Positions 9,160 to 17,112 of a stretch of DNA of 64,000 nucleotides are shown piece after piece (positions within the stretch are counted from its first letter, which is position 1; every line of letters starts with the position of its first letter). The stretch is from Ravibacter sp037191015. Lineage in GTDB: Bacteria > Bacteroidota > Bacteroidia > Cytophagales > Spirosomataceae. Both the position numbers and the translations under genes were made by a program. The stretch lies in contig JBBCKD010000027.1 of assembly GCA_037191015.1 (NCBI GenBank), forward strand, positions 1-64,000, in the 5' to 3' direction. Below the pieces are notes generated by a model that worked only from the letters and a program-made list of their open reading frames with translations, searched no databases and was not told where the DNA came from.

Positions 9160-9603
9160 ATGAAATACTTAACTATTTCCCTGTTATTCCTGTGCGGTGC
9201 CTCGGCTACCGCACAGGATGGCACCCTTGAAGCCGCTGTTGGCCCGGGAAGAAACAGGATTGCCAGGATTAACAATGCTACCTTCCCTCTGCCGGTAACC
9301 CTTGCGGATTTGACCGTGGAAAAACGGCACAGTGGCAATCTGTTGAAATGGACTACCACATCGGAATTCAACAACAGTTTGTTTAAAGTAGAAAAGAGCA
9401 GCGACGGAAGGGAGTTTCAGTACCTGGGGGAAGTGCCCAGCCGCGCCTTCAACGGAATAAGCTCCGGGATACTGTATTACACTTTTGAAGATCCGGATCC
9501 GCTGCCGGGACCTAACTACTATCGCCTGGTACAATATGACCTGGATGGCAGGTTTCAGTATAGCCTGATTCGTCCTTCACTCCGCGAGCCGGTAAACCCT
9601 TAG
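9160..9603 (+). CDS. Short secreted protein: family-B signal peptide joined to a T9SS-neighbour-type beta domain
   Basis: This 147-residue protein begins MKYLTISLLFLCGASATAQ, nearly identical to the family-B signal peptide. The mature part is unrelated to family B and instead reads as the domain that often precedes type IX sorting tails in Bacteroidota (LPVTLADLTVEK, LLKWTTTSEFNNSLFKVEKS, YYRLVQYDLDGRFQYS). No sorting tail follows; it ends REPVNP. It occupies the place a family-B partner would take after lipoprotein copy 2. It may be a module swap that reused the signal sequence, or a remnant of a longer protein. A stand-alone function is not known. Confidence 0.75.
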   Translation: MKYLTISLLFLCGASATAQDGTLEAAVGPGRNRIARINNATFPLPVTLADLTVEKRHSGNLLKWTTTSEFNNSLFKVEKSSDGREFQYLGEVPSRAFNGISSGILYYTFEDPDPLPGPNYYRLVQYDLDGRFQYSLIRPSLREPVNP

Positions 9604-9736
9604 CCTAACCCGGTAGGCGATTAAAATGGGTAGCCCCTGACGGCACATCGTTGTGGGCGTATCTCCATCCCGGATCAGGTCAGGAATTCAGGAAAGTAGG
9701 ATACTCTGACACCAGGCCCCTCGTTTTTATCACCCC

Positions 9737-11659
9737 CTAAATCTCAATCAAAACCGAAGTCCCTTTCCCCGGCTCCGACTGTACATCCAGTTGCCCTTTC
9801 AGGAAGTCGACGCGGTTTTTGATATTGTTCCAGCCAATGCCACGCGATTGTTGCATCAATGCGGTATCAAACCCCTTCCCGTCGTCTTCCACCGTAATAA
9901 CCAGCAGGTGTTCCGGTTGGGCTGAATGTACCTGCACCAGCACATGGGTGGCTTCGGCATGTTTGATGGCATTGTTGACCAGCTCCTGTATGATGCGGTA
10001 CACCGTCACGGCGGTAGTTTGTTCAACCACTACGTTCTCCATACCAATCGACTGGTAGCTGGTACGGATAGCGCCGCTGCCGGTAACCTCGCTGCAGAAT
10101 TCCTTCAGGGCCGCATCCAGCCCGTACCGTACCAGTATTTCGGGCATCATGTTGTGCGCTACCCGGCGCATTTCCCTGATCGAGCTGTCGAGCATGTCGA
10201 GGCTGCGTTCGAAAGCGTGAGAATTTTCAGGCGTGAGAATGAGATTTCCTTTCATATTCTGAAATGAGTATTTAATACCGCTGAGCATGCCCCCAAGTCC
10301 ATCGTGAAGGTCTTTTGCCAGCCGTGTACGTTCCTGCTCCTCCCCTTTCAGTATAGCTTCGGTAGCAGCCAGCTGTTTTTCGGCTTCCAGCTCGTCTATC
10401 CGCGCCTCCTGTAAACGCTGGCGGTGTTTATAGTTGCGGTAGCTCAGTAATAAGATAATTGCCAGTGCCGTAGCGCCTCCGATAAGGATGTAATTCAGTA
10501 TGTTTCTTTGTTGGAGCTGTGCCTGTTGTAGTTGTATCTGGGCTTCTTTTTTTTCAAACTTATACTTTGCCTCCAGGTTAGCTATGGCTGTTTTGCTTTT
10601 TTCGCCGGAAATGGAATCGTTCAGCGCTTCAAAATCTTTCCGGTAGTCCAGTGCCCTCTGCATGTTGCCGGATGATTCATTAAACAAAGAGGCTTTTAGG
10701 TACAGATCCTTCAATTCAAGCCTTGAGCCCTGTTTTTGGGCAAGGGCAATACCTCGCTGAATGTAATTTCCGGCAGCAGGATCTTTCGCTTTTATCAGCA
10801 GGTCGGCCATGCCCACGTGAGCATACATTTCATACTCAGGAGCTTCTTTTTCTTTTGAAAACACAATGGTTTTTTCAAAATGCAATTTTGCCTGCAACAC
10901 ATTATCCATGGCTGCGTAGGCATCACCCTTCCCAAGCATGGCATCCAGCAGAAAGGTATAATCGTTAATTTTGTGACCTATGCGCTCAATATCTTCATAT
11001 AACTCAAATGCTTTCCGCGGTTGCTTCAATTGCATATAAGCACTGGCCAGGTTGAACTCCGATGAAGCCACGGCAAAATCATTTTTCAGCTCTTTGGCTA
11101 TTTCCAGGGCCTCTTCGGCATATTGTCTGCCTTTTTCATAGTCCTTCAAATCCAGAAAAACCGATGCGAGATTGTTGTTGATCCGCCGTAATGTACTTCT
11201 GTGGTTAATTTTTTCAGCATGCTCCTTTGAGAGCAGATAGTATTCTGCTGCTTGTGCATGGTCGGACAAATAATGCCACTCGTGGCCTACATTCATATAG
11301 GCAGTGGACAGATTATAGTCGTCGCCTATCTCCTTATACAGTTCCAGTGCTTCCTCTGCTACGGACAGCGCCTCCCGAAACTGCGCTCGCCGGTTAAGCA
11401 CTATGATATAGCTACTGGCAAAGGCTGCTATCCCTTCTTTATAGCCCAGTTCTTCCGAAAGCTGTTTTGCCTTTTTATAGTAATATACGGCAGAATCCGG
11501 CTGCTCATCTTCAATGGTCTCGCCATAAGTATAGTATAACGAAACGGCATCCTTATCCTTTCCGGCCTGTGATAGCAGCCTTTGGAGGCTATCAACATTT
11601 TGTGCGAGGGAAAAAACAGATCCACTGCACAACAGCAATACGATCGATACTATCCTCAT
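9737..11659 (-). CDS. TPR-sensor histidine kinase, copy 2 (orphan)
   Basis: This paralogue of the kinase at 2981 has the same plan: signal peptide (MRIVSIVLLLCSGSVFSLAQ), TPR-like sensor, one membrane segment (NYILIGGATALAIILLLSY), HisKA_3 domain with the same RLAKDLHDGLGG motif, and HATPase_c (DDGKGFD). The C-terminal catalytic half is nearly identical to copy 1, while the sensor repeats share little sequence. The ATG at 11659 was chosen for the signal peptide; 11701 is an alternative. No response regulator lies downstream. The gene stops at LIEI, four residues before the end of copy 1, followed by 133 bases with nothing recognised. It probably phosphorylates the regulator at 2370, judging from the identical kinase core. 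Confidence 0.9.
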   Translation of the reverse strand: MRIVSIVLLLCSGSVFSLAQNVDSLQRLLSQAGKDKDAVSLYYTYGETIEDEQPDSAVYYYKKAKQLSEELGYKEGIAAFASSYIIVLNRRAQFREALSVAEEALELYKEIGDDYNLSTAYMNVGHEWHYLSDHAQAAEYYLLSKEHAEKINHRSTLRRINNNLASVFLDLKDYEKGRQYAEEALEIAKELKNDFAVASSEFNLASAYMQLKQPRKAFELYEDIERIGHKINDYTFLLDAMLGKGDAYAAMDNVLQAKLHFEKTIVFSKEKEAPEYEMYAHVGMADLLIKAKDPAAGNYIQRGIALAQKQGSRLELKDLYLKASLFNESSGNMQRALDYRKDFEALNDSISGEKSKTAIANLEAKYKFEKKEAQIQLQQAQLQQRNILNYILIGGATALAIILLLSYRNYKHRQRLQEARIDELEAEKQLAATEAILKGEEQERTRLAKDLHDGLGGMLSGIKYSFQNMKGNLILTPENSHAFERSLDMLDSSIREMRRVAHNMMPEILVRYGLDAALKEFCSEVTGSGAIRTSYQSIGMENVVVEQTTAVTVYRIIQELVNNAIKHAEATHVLVQVHSAQPEHLLVITVEDDGKGFDTALMQQSRGIGWNNIKNRVDFLKGQLDVQSEPGKGTSVLIEI

Positions 11660-11827
11660 ACAAATGGCGCCATAAGGTTCAAACTTCAAATTAACATACA
11701 ATTTTTTTCAATCCGCCTCATCTTTTTTAATGATTTTTTGCCCAGAAAAACCCTCTTTTTTAACGATAGGAAAGTCTCTTTAATCACCTGAAATTTGTTT
11801 ATCGATTTATCAAAAATCGGAACGATT
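11660..11827. promoter_or_regulatory. Duplicated divergent promoter region, copy 2
   Basis: This matches 4925-5093 closely and carries the same pair of direct repeats, TTTTTTAATGAT (11723-11734) and TTTTTTAACGAT (11756-11767), with identical 33-bp spacing. The block ends at an ATG (11828) like that of lipoprotein copy 1, but the reading frame there stops after 11 codons. Confidence 0.6.
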
Positions 11828-11863
11828 ATGAAAAGAGGTTGCCCCGCGCTACCCAGTGTTTAA
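11828..11863 (+). pseudogene. Relic start of a family-A lipoprotein gene
   Basis: A short frame (MKRGCPALPSV, then stop) begins at the same place in the duplicated promoter block where family-A copy 1 begins at 5094. After the first three codons the sequence no longer matches. The true downstream gene starts at 11884. The original lipoprotein gene of this copy was therefore probably lost or replaced. A functional leader peptide is a less likely alternative. Confidence 0.4.
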
Positions 11864-11883
11864 TAACGAAAAATTATAACAGG

Positions 11884-12993
11884 ATGAAAAAGAGATTTAA
11901 CATTGGCCTGATCGCAGCAATAGTAGGCTTCACAGCTATTTCTTGCGGTAGTGGTGAAGACGAGGATCCGACACCTGATCGCGATAACAACGGCTGTAAA
12001 GTAGTTTACGTTGACGAAAACATCGCTTCAAGCATCGAGTGGAAGGAAGGAAATGTATATGTAATTGAAAGGGACCTGACAATTTCGGGTACACTAACTG
12101 TTTCCCCGGGGGTTGTTGTAAAAATTGCCAAAGGCAAATCCATTATTGTCGAAGATGCCGGTAAACTTTTAGCTAACGGTACTTCCGACAAACGCATCAT
12201 ATTCACTTCGATGGCAGATGACCGCTATTGCGGAGATACGAACGATAATGGTAGCGCCTCAGCTCCGCAAAAAGGAGATTGGGGCACGATTAACCTTCTG
12301 ACTGCCGGGTCTGTTCTAAAGTACTGCGACTTCTTTTATGCCGGAGGAGAAACATTTATAGGTTATGCAAGTGTCTTACAGTTATCGGCACATTCTTCGC
12401 AAACCACCATTGACCATTGCACCTTTGCACACACACGAGGGGAGGATCATGCTCAGTCTGCTGCTTTTCGAGGGGCGGGATTTACCAAACCTGGTGAAAC
12501 TATTTTTACCAATAACATCATGTACGACAACGACCGTCCTCTGCAGGTAAGCATAAATTATACGGTAGATGGGAGCAATATCTTTCATAATCCCGCTAAC
12601 AAAAGCCAAACCAACAAGAGCAACGGAATATTTTTGTTTGGCTCGTCGGTTCAATTCCAAGGTACGGTACTTGGTATCACCGAAGTGCCTTATGTAATAC
12701 GCGACTGGTTACAGTTAAACGCAGCCTCAAAAAAACTCATCGTTAAAGACGATGTAATTGTGAAGTTTGTTGGTGGTAGCGGGCAAATTTCCGTAACAGC
12801 AGGAGGTAACTTTGAAAGCAGCCCCAAAGCGATCTATACTTCGATTAAAGATGATGCAAGGGGTGGGGATACCAATGGCGATGGCAATGCGACGACACCT
12901 GCCAAAGGAGACTGGCCGGGCATTTGTATTCAACCCGTGGGGCAAGGCGGGTGTAATTGGTTCAAAACCAATGTTTATTACGACTCAAATTAG
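11884..12993 (+). CDS. Lipoprotein with parallel beta-helix-like repeats
   Basis: This is a 369-residue lipoprotein starting at the ATG at 11884 (MKKRFNIGLIAAIVGFTAIS, lipid Cys in AISCGSGEDEDP). An in-frame upstream ATG at 11839 would bury the signal peptide. The mature part has turns such as LTISGTLTVSPGVVVKIAKG and KRIIFTSMADD, a pattern common in right-handed beta-helix surface proteins of Bacteroidota. Two similar stretches, DTNDNGSASAPQKGDWGTI and DTNGDGNATTPAKGDWPGI, show internal duplication and might bind calcium. It replaces a family-A gene downstream of the duplicated promoter. The specific ligand is unknown. Confidence 0.8.
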   Translation: MKKRFNIGLIAAIVGFTAISCGSGEDEDPTPDRDNNGCKVVYVDENIASSIEWKEGNVYVIERDLTISGTLTVSPGVVVKIAKGKSIIVEDAGKLLANGTSDKRIIFTSMADDRYCGDTNDNGSASAPQKGDWGTINLLTAGSVLKYCDFFYAGGETFIGYASVLQLSAHSSQTTIDHCTFAHTRGEDHAQSAAFRGAGFTKPGETIFTNNIMYDNDRPLQVSINYTVDGSNIFHNPANKSQTNKSNGIFLFGSSVQFQGTVLGITEVPYVIRDWLQLNAASKKLIVKDDVIVKFVGGSGQISVTAGGNFESSPKAIYTSIKDDARGGDTNGDGNATTPAKGDWPGICIQPVGQGGCNWFKTNVYYDSN

Positions 12994-13095
12994 TCGACTG
13001 AAAACCCGCCCCGGATATAGAAATAATATTGTTTAGCGCATCGACGCCCGTACGGGCAGAGGGTATATGTTTTATCTTTTTTAATCCGTTTAATC

Positions 13096-13533
13096 ATGAA
13101 AACTATTTTTTCTGCAAATGTGTGGCGTACAGTGACCGCCATGTTGCTGATCGCATTTCTTGCCGCGTCGTGTAGCAAAAAAAAGAACGACCCGGAGCCT
13201 GATCTTGCTACTAAGGTATCGGGCACCTACACGTATTCCGAGCTGTCGTACGGCGGTAATACGCTTCCTGCCGATCAGACCAACCTGAAGGGGACGATCG
13301 TGCTTTCTGTGTTGTCTCCGGATAAAGTAAAAGTGAAGCTGGACATCCGGCTCAAATCAAACAACGAGGAGTTTCTGGTGGTCGAGGCTTCCGACGTAAC
13401 GCTGATCAATTCGGCAAGTTCTGTGGATCTGATTTACAATTCCGAACGTATTGCGGGGGTAACAGGCAACAAGATTACGATAAACGGTGTTGACGAGGAT
13501 GGTACAAGCTTCACCATTGCGGGTGTTAAATAG
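13096..13533 (+). CDS. Small lipocalin-like lipoprotein
   Basis: This is a 145-residue lipoprotein with signal and lipobox ending LAASCSKKKNDPEPD. The mature part begins VSGTYTYSELSYGG and is rich in beta strands, resembling small lipocalin-like or META-like domains of Bacteroidota lipoproteins. The identification is by general shape, not by a diagnostic motif. TTTTTTAATCCG at 13077-13088 upstream partly resembles the direct repeats of the duplicated promoters. It stands between the beta-helix lipoprotein and the third lipoprotein/secreted pair. Function is unknown. Confidence 0.7.
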   Translation: MKTIFSANVWRTVTAMLLIAFLAASCSKKKNDPEPDLATKVSGTYTYSELSYGGNTLPADQTNLKGTIVLSVLSPDKVKVKLDIRLKSNNEEFLVVEASDVTLINSASSVDLIYNSERIAGVTGNKITINGVDEDGTSFTIAGVK

Positions 13534-13551
13534 CTGGTAGATAACCAGATA

Positions 13552-13583
13552 AAGCGGGACATCTTCCGGGAGGTGTTCCGCTT
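13552..13583 (+). terminator. Hairpin between two lipoprotein genes
   Basis: AAGCGGGACATC (13552-13563) pairs with GGTGTTCCGCTT (13572-13583) across an 8-base loop, using two G-T pairs, and is followed by ATCAAAAAACGG instead of a T run. It may end or attenuate the transcript of the preceding lipoprotein, or shape the leader of the next one. Confidence 0.4.
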
Positions 13584-13602
13584 ATCAAAAAACGGAACGA
13601 CT

Positions 13603-14196
13603 ATGAAAAGAGAAATATTCGGTATTATGGTCCTTACCATGCCTTTCATTTCCTGTAAAGAAAACGGCGTACCTAAGGATGACGACAACAACGACAAAAT
13701 CCAGAAAAGCACCGTTTCTTTTAAAGCGGACGGTACCGAATTCGACCTCAGCAGGGATTCTAATGATAGTAAGGGGGACTTTCCGAGCTTTGTTGTTTTA
13801 AACGGTCCCGACGTGGGTTTAATAGTCCAGTTTAGTCCGGACGGCAAGATTATCTTTCAATTTGCAGGGGACTATCTTGCCAATTCTTCACAAGACTATA
13901 AAGAGGGACATATGTCGTATGCCGATAAACACCAGATCGGCACCGTGGCGGGCCTGGGTTACGACTCTTATTCCTGGGATAGATGCAGCAGTGACTCATT
14001 TAAGTTTCAGGTACAACAACAAAGTGCAGGTATTGCTTCCAATCCGAAGGCGACTCGTTTTACAGGGACTTTTAGCGGCACTTTAGTCTATTATCATGGT
14101 ACCCCGGGAGACGGCACTCCCGATGACCCTTGCGCCAACCCTGAGTTTCTACAAATTACCGATGGGAAATTCAGTGTCATAGGACTTAACAATTAA
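13603..14196 (+). CDS. Short lipoprotein equal to the C-terminal module of family A
   Basis: This is a 197-residue lipoprotein starting at the ATG at 13603. The opening MKREIFGIMVLTMPFISC resembles the MKIPIFG opening of family-A copy 1, and Cys follows FIS. The in-frame ATG at 13573 would add ten polar residues. The body (VSFKADGTEFDL, FSPDGKIIFQF, FTGTFSGTLVYY) aligns with the C-terminal domain of the longer family-A lipoproteins (ADGKEF-like start, SPDGMMVFQLW, TGTMSGTLVY), but the ZU5-like and Ig-like parts are absent. It precedes a family-B secreted protein by 4 bases, repeating the A-then-B order. Ligand and function are unknown. Confidence 0.8.
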   Translation: MKREIFGIMVLTMPFISCKENGVPKDDDNNDKIQKSTVSFKADGTEFDLSRDSNDSKGDFPSFVVLNGPDVGLIVQFSPDGKIIFQFAGDYLANSSQDYKEGHMSYADKHQIGTVAGLGYDSYSWDRCSSDSFKFQVQQQSAGIASNPKATRFTGTFSGTLVYYHGTPGDGTPDDPCANPEFLQITDGKFSVIGLNN

Positions 14197-14200
14197 AGTT

Positions 14201-15289
14201 ATGAAATACCTGACCATTTTCCTGTTATGTCTGTACAGTGCAGCGGCTTTTGCTCAGGACTGCGACAGCGAACAACTGAAAACCCTGCCGGGCAAGTGGT
14301 TACCCCAACCCGGTGATGAAGTACATGCAGGCTCTCCCAAACCCTCAGCGGCAGACGCTGCCGGCGCTAAGAATGTATTCAACCGGATAGGGAAAATGTT
14401 TCAGGAGGAATACAAACCCGTCGGTGTAGATGTATATAACTACCTGACTCATAGTATTACCCCGGGCAGCGCCTATGGAAACGGGTACATTTATACCATA
14501 AGCAATTTCAGGTTTCTATGCATAAATGGCAAAAGGACGAAGAACAGTGAAGGCGTAAGCTCGTCTGTAGTTATAAACCCTGTTAGGTTATTAAGGCTTG
14601 AAGAGATGCCAATCTACAACGAATCCGGTGAAGTGAGTTCGGAAGCTACCAACACCTGTGGTTTTTATTCTCTCTCTCAAAGGGAATGTAAGGACGGAAA
14701 ACTACCCGACCTTTCAAATGGATACCACAGCTTCGAGAGCGGAAACGACTATTATGTATGGATTACCCGCGAAGGCAAGCTGCCGTACCGTTATGTGAGC
14801 CGTAGGGAATTTTTGGAAAAACAGGTGGCTATCTGCGAAGCAAAACTAAAAGAGTTAAATAAATTTTATTCCTCCAAGGGGTGGAAAGAGCAATTTGAAG
14901 CCTTCCCGGAATATAAGGAGAAAATGCTGGAGGGCAGGAAAAACAATTTGTCTATGTACGAAGATCCCTTAGAAGCCTATCGCAAGGATTTGAAAAAAGA
15001 TACGGCGTGGCTCAATGAAATGGCGGTGGTGAAGCTTGAAGCGCTGAGGGATCCCGCAACCAATAAATATCTTTACAGCCGGTACAGTTTTACCACAGTG
15101 GACGACAGATACATGTCGTCTGTGCCCATTATGCCCAATCCAGACTATTACAACCGTAACCTGCCAAAATGGGAGCCGCAGTTTATGGTAATAAACGTAG
15201 GCAGAACCGATGGCTTTATCGGAAAAAACGTACGTAAAGTCGTGGACAGCAATATTGATTTCTTTAAAAGCCTTTTGGTAAGCAAATAA
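14201..15289 (+). CDS. Secreted protein of unknown function (family B), copy 2
   Basis: This 362-residue protein has signal peptide MKYLTIFLLCLYSAAAFAQ and is homologous along its length to the protein at 6600. Shared stretches include KTLPGKWLPQPG, YRYVSRREFLEKQVAICEAK, LEAYRKDLKKDTAWLNEMA and VPIMPNPDYYNRNLPKWEPQF (the last cut short here in meaning, not in sequence). The His run seen in copy 1 is missing. It follows the short family-A-like lipoprotein by 4 bases and ends 13 bases before the convergent polymerase delta gene. It closes the accessory island. No enzymatic motif is recognised; conserved charged and aromatic residues suggest a globular exported domain. Confidence 0.8.
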   Translation: MKYLTIFLLCLYSAAAFAQDCDSEQLKTLPGKWLPQPGDEVHAGSPKPSAADAAGAKNVFNRIGKMFQEEYKPVGVDVYNYLTHSITPGSAYGNGYIYTISNFRFLCINGKRTKNSEGVSSSVVINPVRLLRLEEMPIYNESGEVSSEATNTCGFYSLSQRECKDGKLPDLSNGYHSFESGNDYYVWITREGKLPYRYVSRREFLEKQVAICEAKLKELNKFYSSKGWKEQFEAFPEYKEKMLEGRKNNLSMYEDPLEAYRKDLKKDTAWLNEMAVVKLEALRDPATNKYLYSRYSFTTVDDRYMSSVPIMPNPDYYNRNLPKWEPQFMVINVGRTDGFIGKNVRKVVDSNIDFFKSLLVSK

Positions 15290-15302
15290 AATATCAATCT
15301 CC

Positions 15303-16322
15303 CTAGTGAAGTATCCTGAAGATCAGCTCTTTCAGGATCTCCCCTTCCTGCATGGACCCCGTATCGATACCTTTCAGCTTGCAATCCGCTTCCCGCAGAT
15401 AATGTACAATACCGACTATCCTGACTACAGGGTAGTGCGCCATTGCGCTTTTATAATCCTTTACAAAAAAAGGGTTGACGCCGAGCACCGACGCCAGCGC
15501 CTGGTCGGACTTGTCGGTTGCGGCATGGGCCAGAAGCAATTTGGTGAAATAGGAATACAGCATCAGCACCACCGGGATAACCGGGTTATCTTTGGTGTTA
15601 GAGGCAAAAAAGACGGCAATCTGGGTCGCCTTTTTTACATCCCTGGCCGAAAGTGCTTTCTGAAGCTCAAAAATATTATATTCCTTGCTGATACCGATGT
15701 ACTTTTCGACCTGCTCCGCCCCTACTCCTTCTCCGGGCGCAAGATTGACCAGCACTTTCCGGATTTCGTTGTCGATACGCTTCAGATCGTTTCCGATATT
15801 ATCCACGATCATCTGGATGGCCTTGGGGCTGATTTTGACCTGCCGGTCCCGGCAGTAATTCGCTACCCAGTCAGGCAGCTTATTGTCGTACATTTTCTTG
15901 CTCCTGAACAGGGCGCCCGCCTTCCCTATCGCCTTCACAAATCCCCTGCGCTCATCGGCATTGCCGTTATAGACGAGCACAAGGACGGTTGTCGGCTGGG
16001 GATTCTGGACATAGCCTTCCAGGAGCTTTTGCCCCTCCTCCCGGTCAATACCGGCCAGCTTCTGCGCATCCTTTACCATTACCAGCTGGCGGTCGTACAT
16101 AAACGGGTAGCTCCTGGCATGCTGGATGACACTGCCTACCGGGTGATCGGCTCCGTAAAGCACAAACTGGCAGAATCCCCTGTTTTCTTCCGGAATGACA
16201 GCTGCTTCAAGCGCATCTGCGACCAGGTCGACATAGTAGGGCTCATCTCCGTGGAGCAGGTATACGGGACGGAATTTTTTCTGGTCTATTTCTTTCAGCA
16301 GCGTTTCGGCGGTAACGGACAT
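15303..16322 (-). CDS. holA: DNA polymerase III subunit delta
   Basis: This 339-residue protein starts MSVTAETLLKEIDQKKFRPV with the YLLHGDEPYYVDLVADALE motif typical of HolA, the clamp-loader subunit that opens the beta sliding clamp. The N-terminal part resembles an inactive AAA+ domain (with QLVMVKDAQKL), followed by the helical collar region (YNIFELQKALSARDVKKA). Length fits the family. It lies convergent to the accessory island with a 13-base gap, and downstream of the AcpH-like gene in the same direction. The annotation is secure. Confidence 0.95.
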   Translation of the reverse strand: MSVTAETLLKEIDQKKFRPVYLLHGDEPYYVDLVADALEAAVIPEENRGFCQFVLYGADHPVGSVIQHARSYPFMYDRQLVMVKDAQKLAGIDREEGQKLLEGYVQNPQPTTVLVLVYNGNADERRGFVKAIGKAGALFRSKKMYDNKLPDWVANYCRDRQVKISPKAIQMIVDNIGNDLKRIDNEIRKVLVNLAPGEGVGAEQVEKYIGISKEYNIFELQKALSARDVKKATQIAVFFASNTKDNPVIPVVLMLYSYFTKLLLAHAATDKSDQALASVLGVNPFFVKDYKSAMAHYPVVRIVGIVHYLREADCKLKGIDTGSMQEGEILKELIFRILH

Positions 16323-16358
16323 TACTATATAATATTAACAGCAAAAAGGGAACGGGCC

Positions 16359-16967
16359 TTAGTCGGCCGCGAGCAGTTCTTCCAGGAAAAGCCGGCTGGC
16401 GGCCTGAAGCCTCGGGTAAAATTCGAGAAAATATCTTTCATAGCCGGCGCGGTTGTCCCGGAAAAGTTCCGACGACCGCGACAGGTCTGAAAGAAAGCTG
16501 TACCGGCGGCTCATGCTGACCAGCGTCCGTTCTACCGTTTCCCACTCCCGGTATTTAAACAGCCAGTCATTTTCAACCAAAGCCGCGGCCAGAGGATGCA
16601 TGTCGGGCGGGATAAGGAATGAGTATTGATCTGCCAGCCGGTAGAAGGCGCTTACATACTGCCTGAGATCCGCGTTATAGAACTTGTGGAAATTCACGGC
16701 CAGGAAATGATCGAAGCAGATATCGGCGGCTACCGGGGCTGCCCGGCCGTAAAAAACGGCGACCTCCCTTATCATCTCTCTCAGCACCTGGTCGGTATCG
16801 GTAAAATTGTCAATAAACCTATGCAGGCGGACGCCCCTCAGAAAGTAATCCGGCAAGGCTTTGTTCTTCTCGGAATCCAATCTCCCCTTAATGTAATCTC
16901 CGCAGAAATTTCCCATAATCAACTCGGGATTTTCTCCTGAAAGGGCTATATGGGCAAGGAAATTCAC
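16359..16967 (-). CDS. ACP phosphodiesterase-like protein (AcpH/DUF479 family)
   Basis: The protein of 202 residues likely starts at a GTG at 16967 giving VNFLAHIALSGENPELIMGN, matching the conserved MNFLAH opening of this family. An open frame extends to 17144 but would overlap the slyD start and adds sequence unlike the family. Family members cleave the 4'-phosphopantetheine group from acyl carrier protein, within the HD-like superfamily. Visible elements are GNFCGDYIKG, VRLHRFIDNFTDT and DICFDHFLA, which hold the metal-binding His and Asp residues. The neighbour in the same direction is holA, 36 bases on. Confidence 0.85.
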   Translation of the reverse strand: MNFLAHIALSGENPELIMGNFCGDYIKGRLDSEKNKALPDYFLRGVRLHRFIDNFTDTDQVLREMIREVAVFYGRAAPVAADICFDHFLAVNFHKFYNADLRQYVSAFYRLADQYSFLIPPDMHPLAAALVENDWLFKYREWETVERTLVSMSRRYSFLSDLSRSSELFRDNRAGYERYFLEFYPRLQAASRLFLEELLAAD

Positions 16968-17041
16968 GGAGCCATTTGGTTGGGATGCAAAAAAAATTTC
17001 AACAAAAATAGAGAAAACAAGCCTTACAGAAAAAATATGTA

Positions 17042-17049
17042 TATTTTTG
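17042..17049 (+). promoter_or_regulatory. Possible -7 element for slyD
   Basis: TATTTTTG fits TAnnTTTG and lies 63 bases before the slyD ATG. No convincing TTTG stands 19-20 bases upstream, so the call is tentative. Confidence 0.35.
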
Positions 17050-17112
17050 CACCTGAAGTAGTTCTCCGGAACGTTAGGAAACTGGTTCGCAGTATTCAGT
17101 ATATCAGGCACC

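Noticed and set aside
13046..13057. Perfect 12-bp palindrome GCCCGTACGGGC upstream of the 13096 lipoprotein gene
   Set aside because: Short enough to arise by chance and without second site or promoter context; kept out of features.
15306..16490. Long plus-strand open frame (394 codons) opposite holA and the AcpH-like gene
   Set aside because: It is antisense to two well-supported genes, lacks family motifs and has skewed composition typical of a shadow frame.
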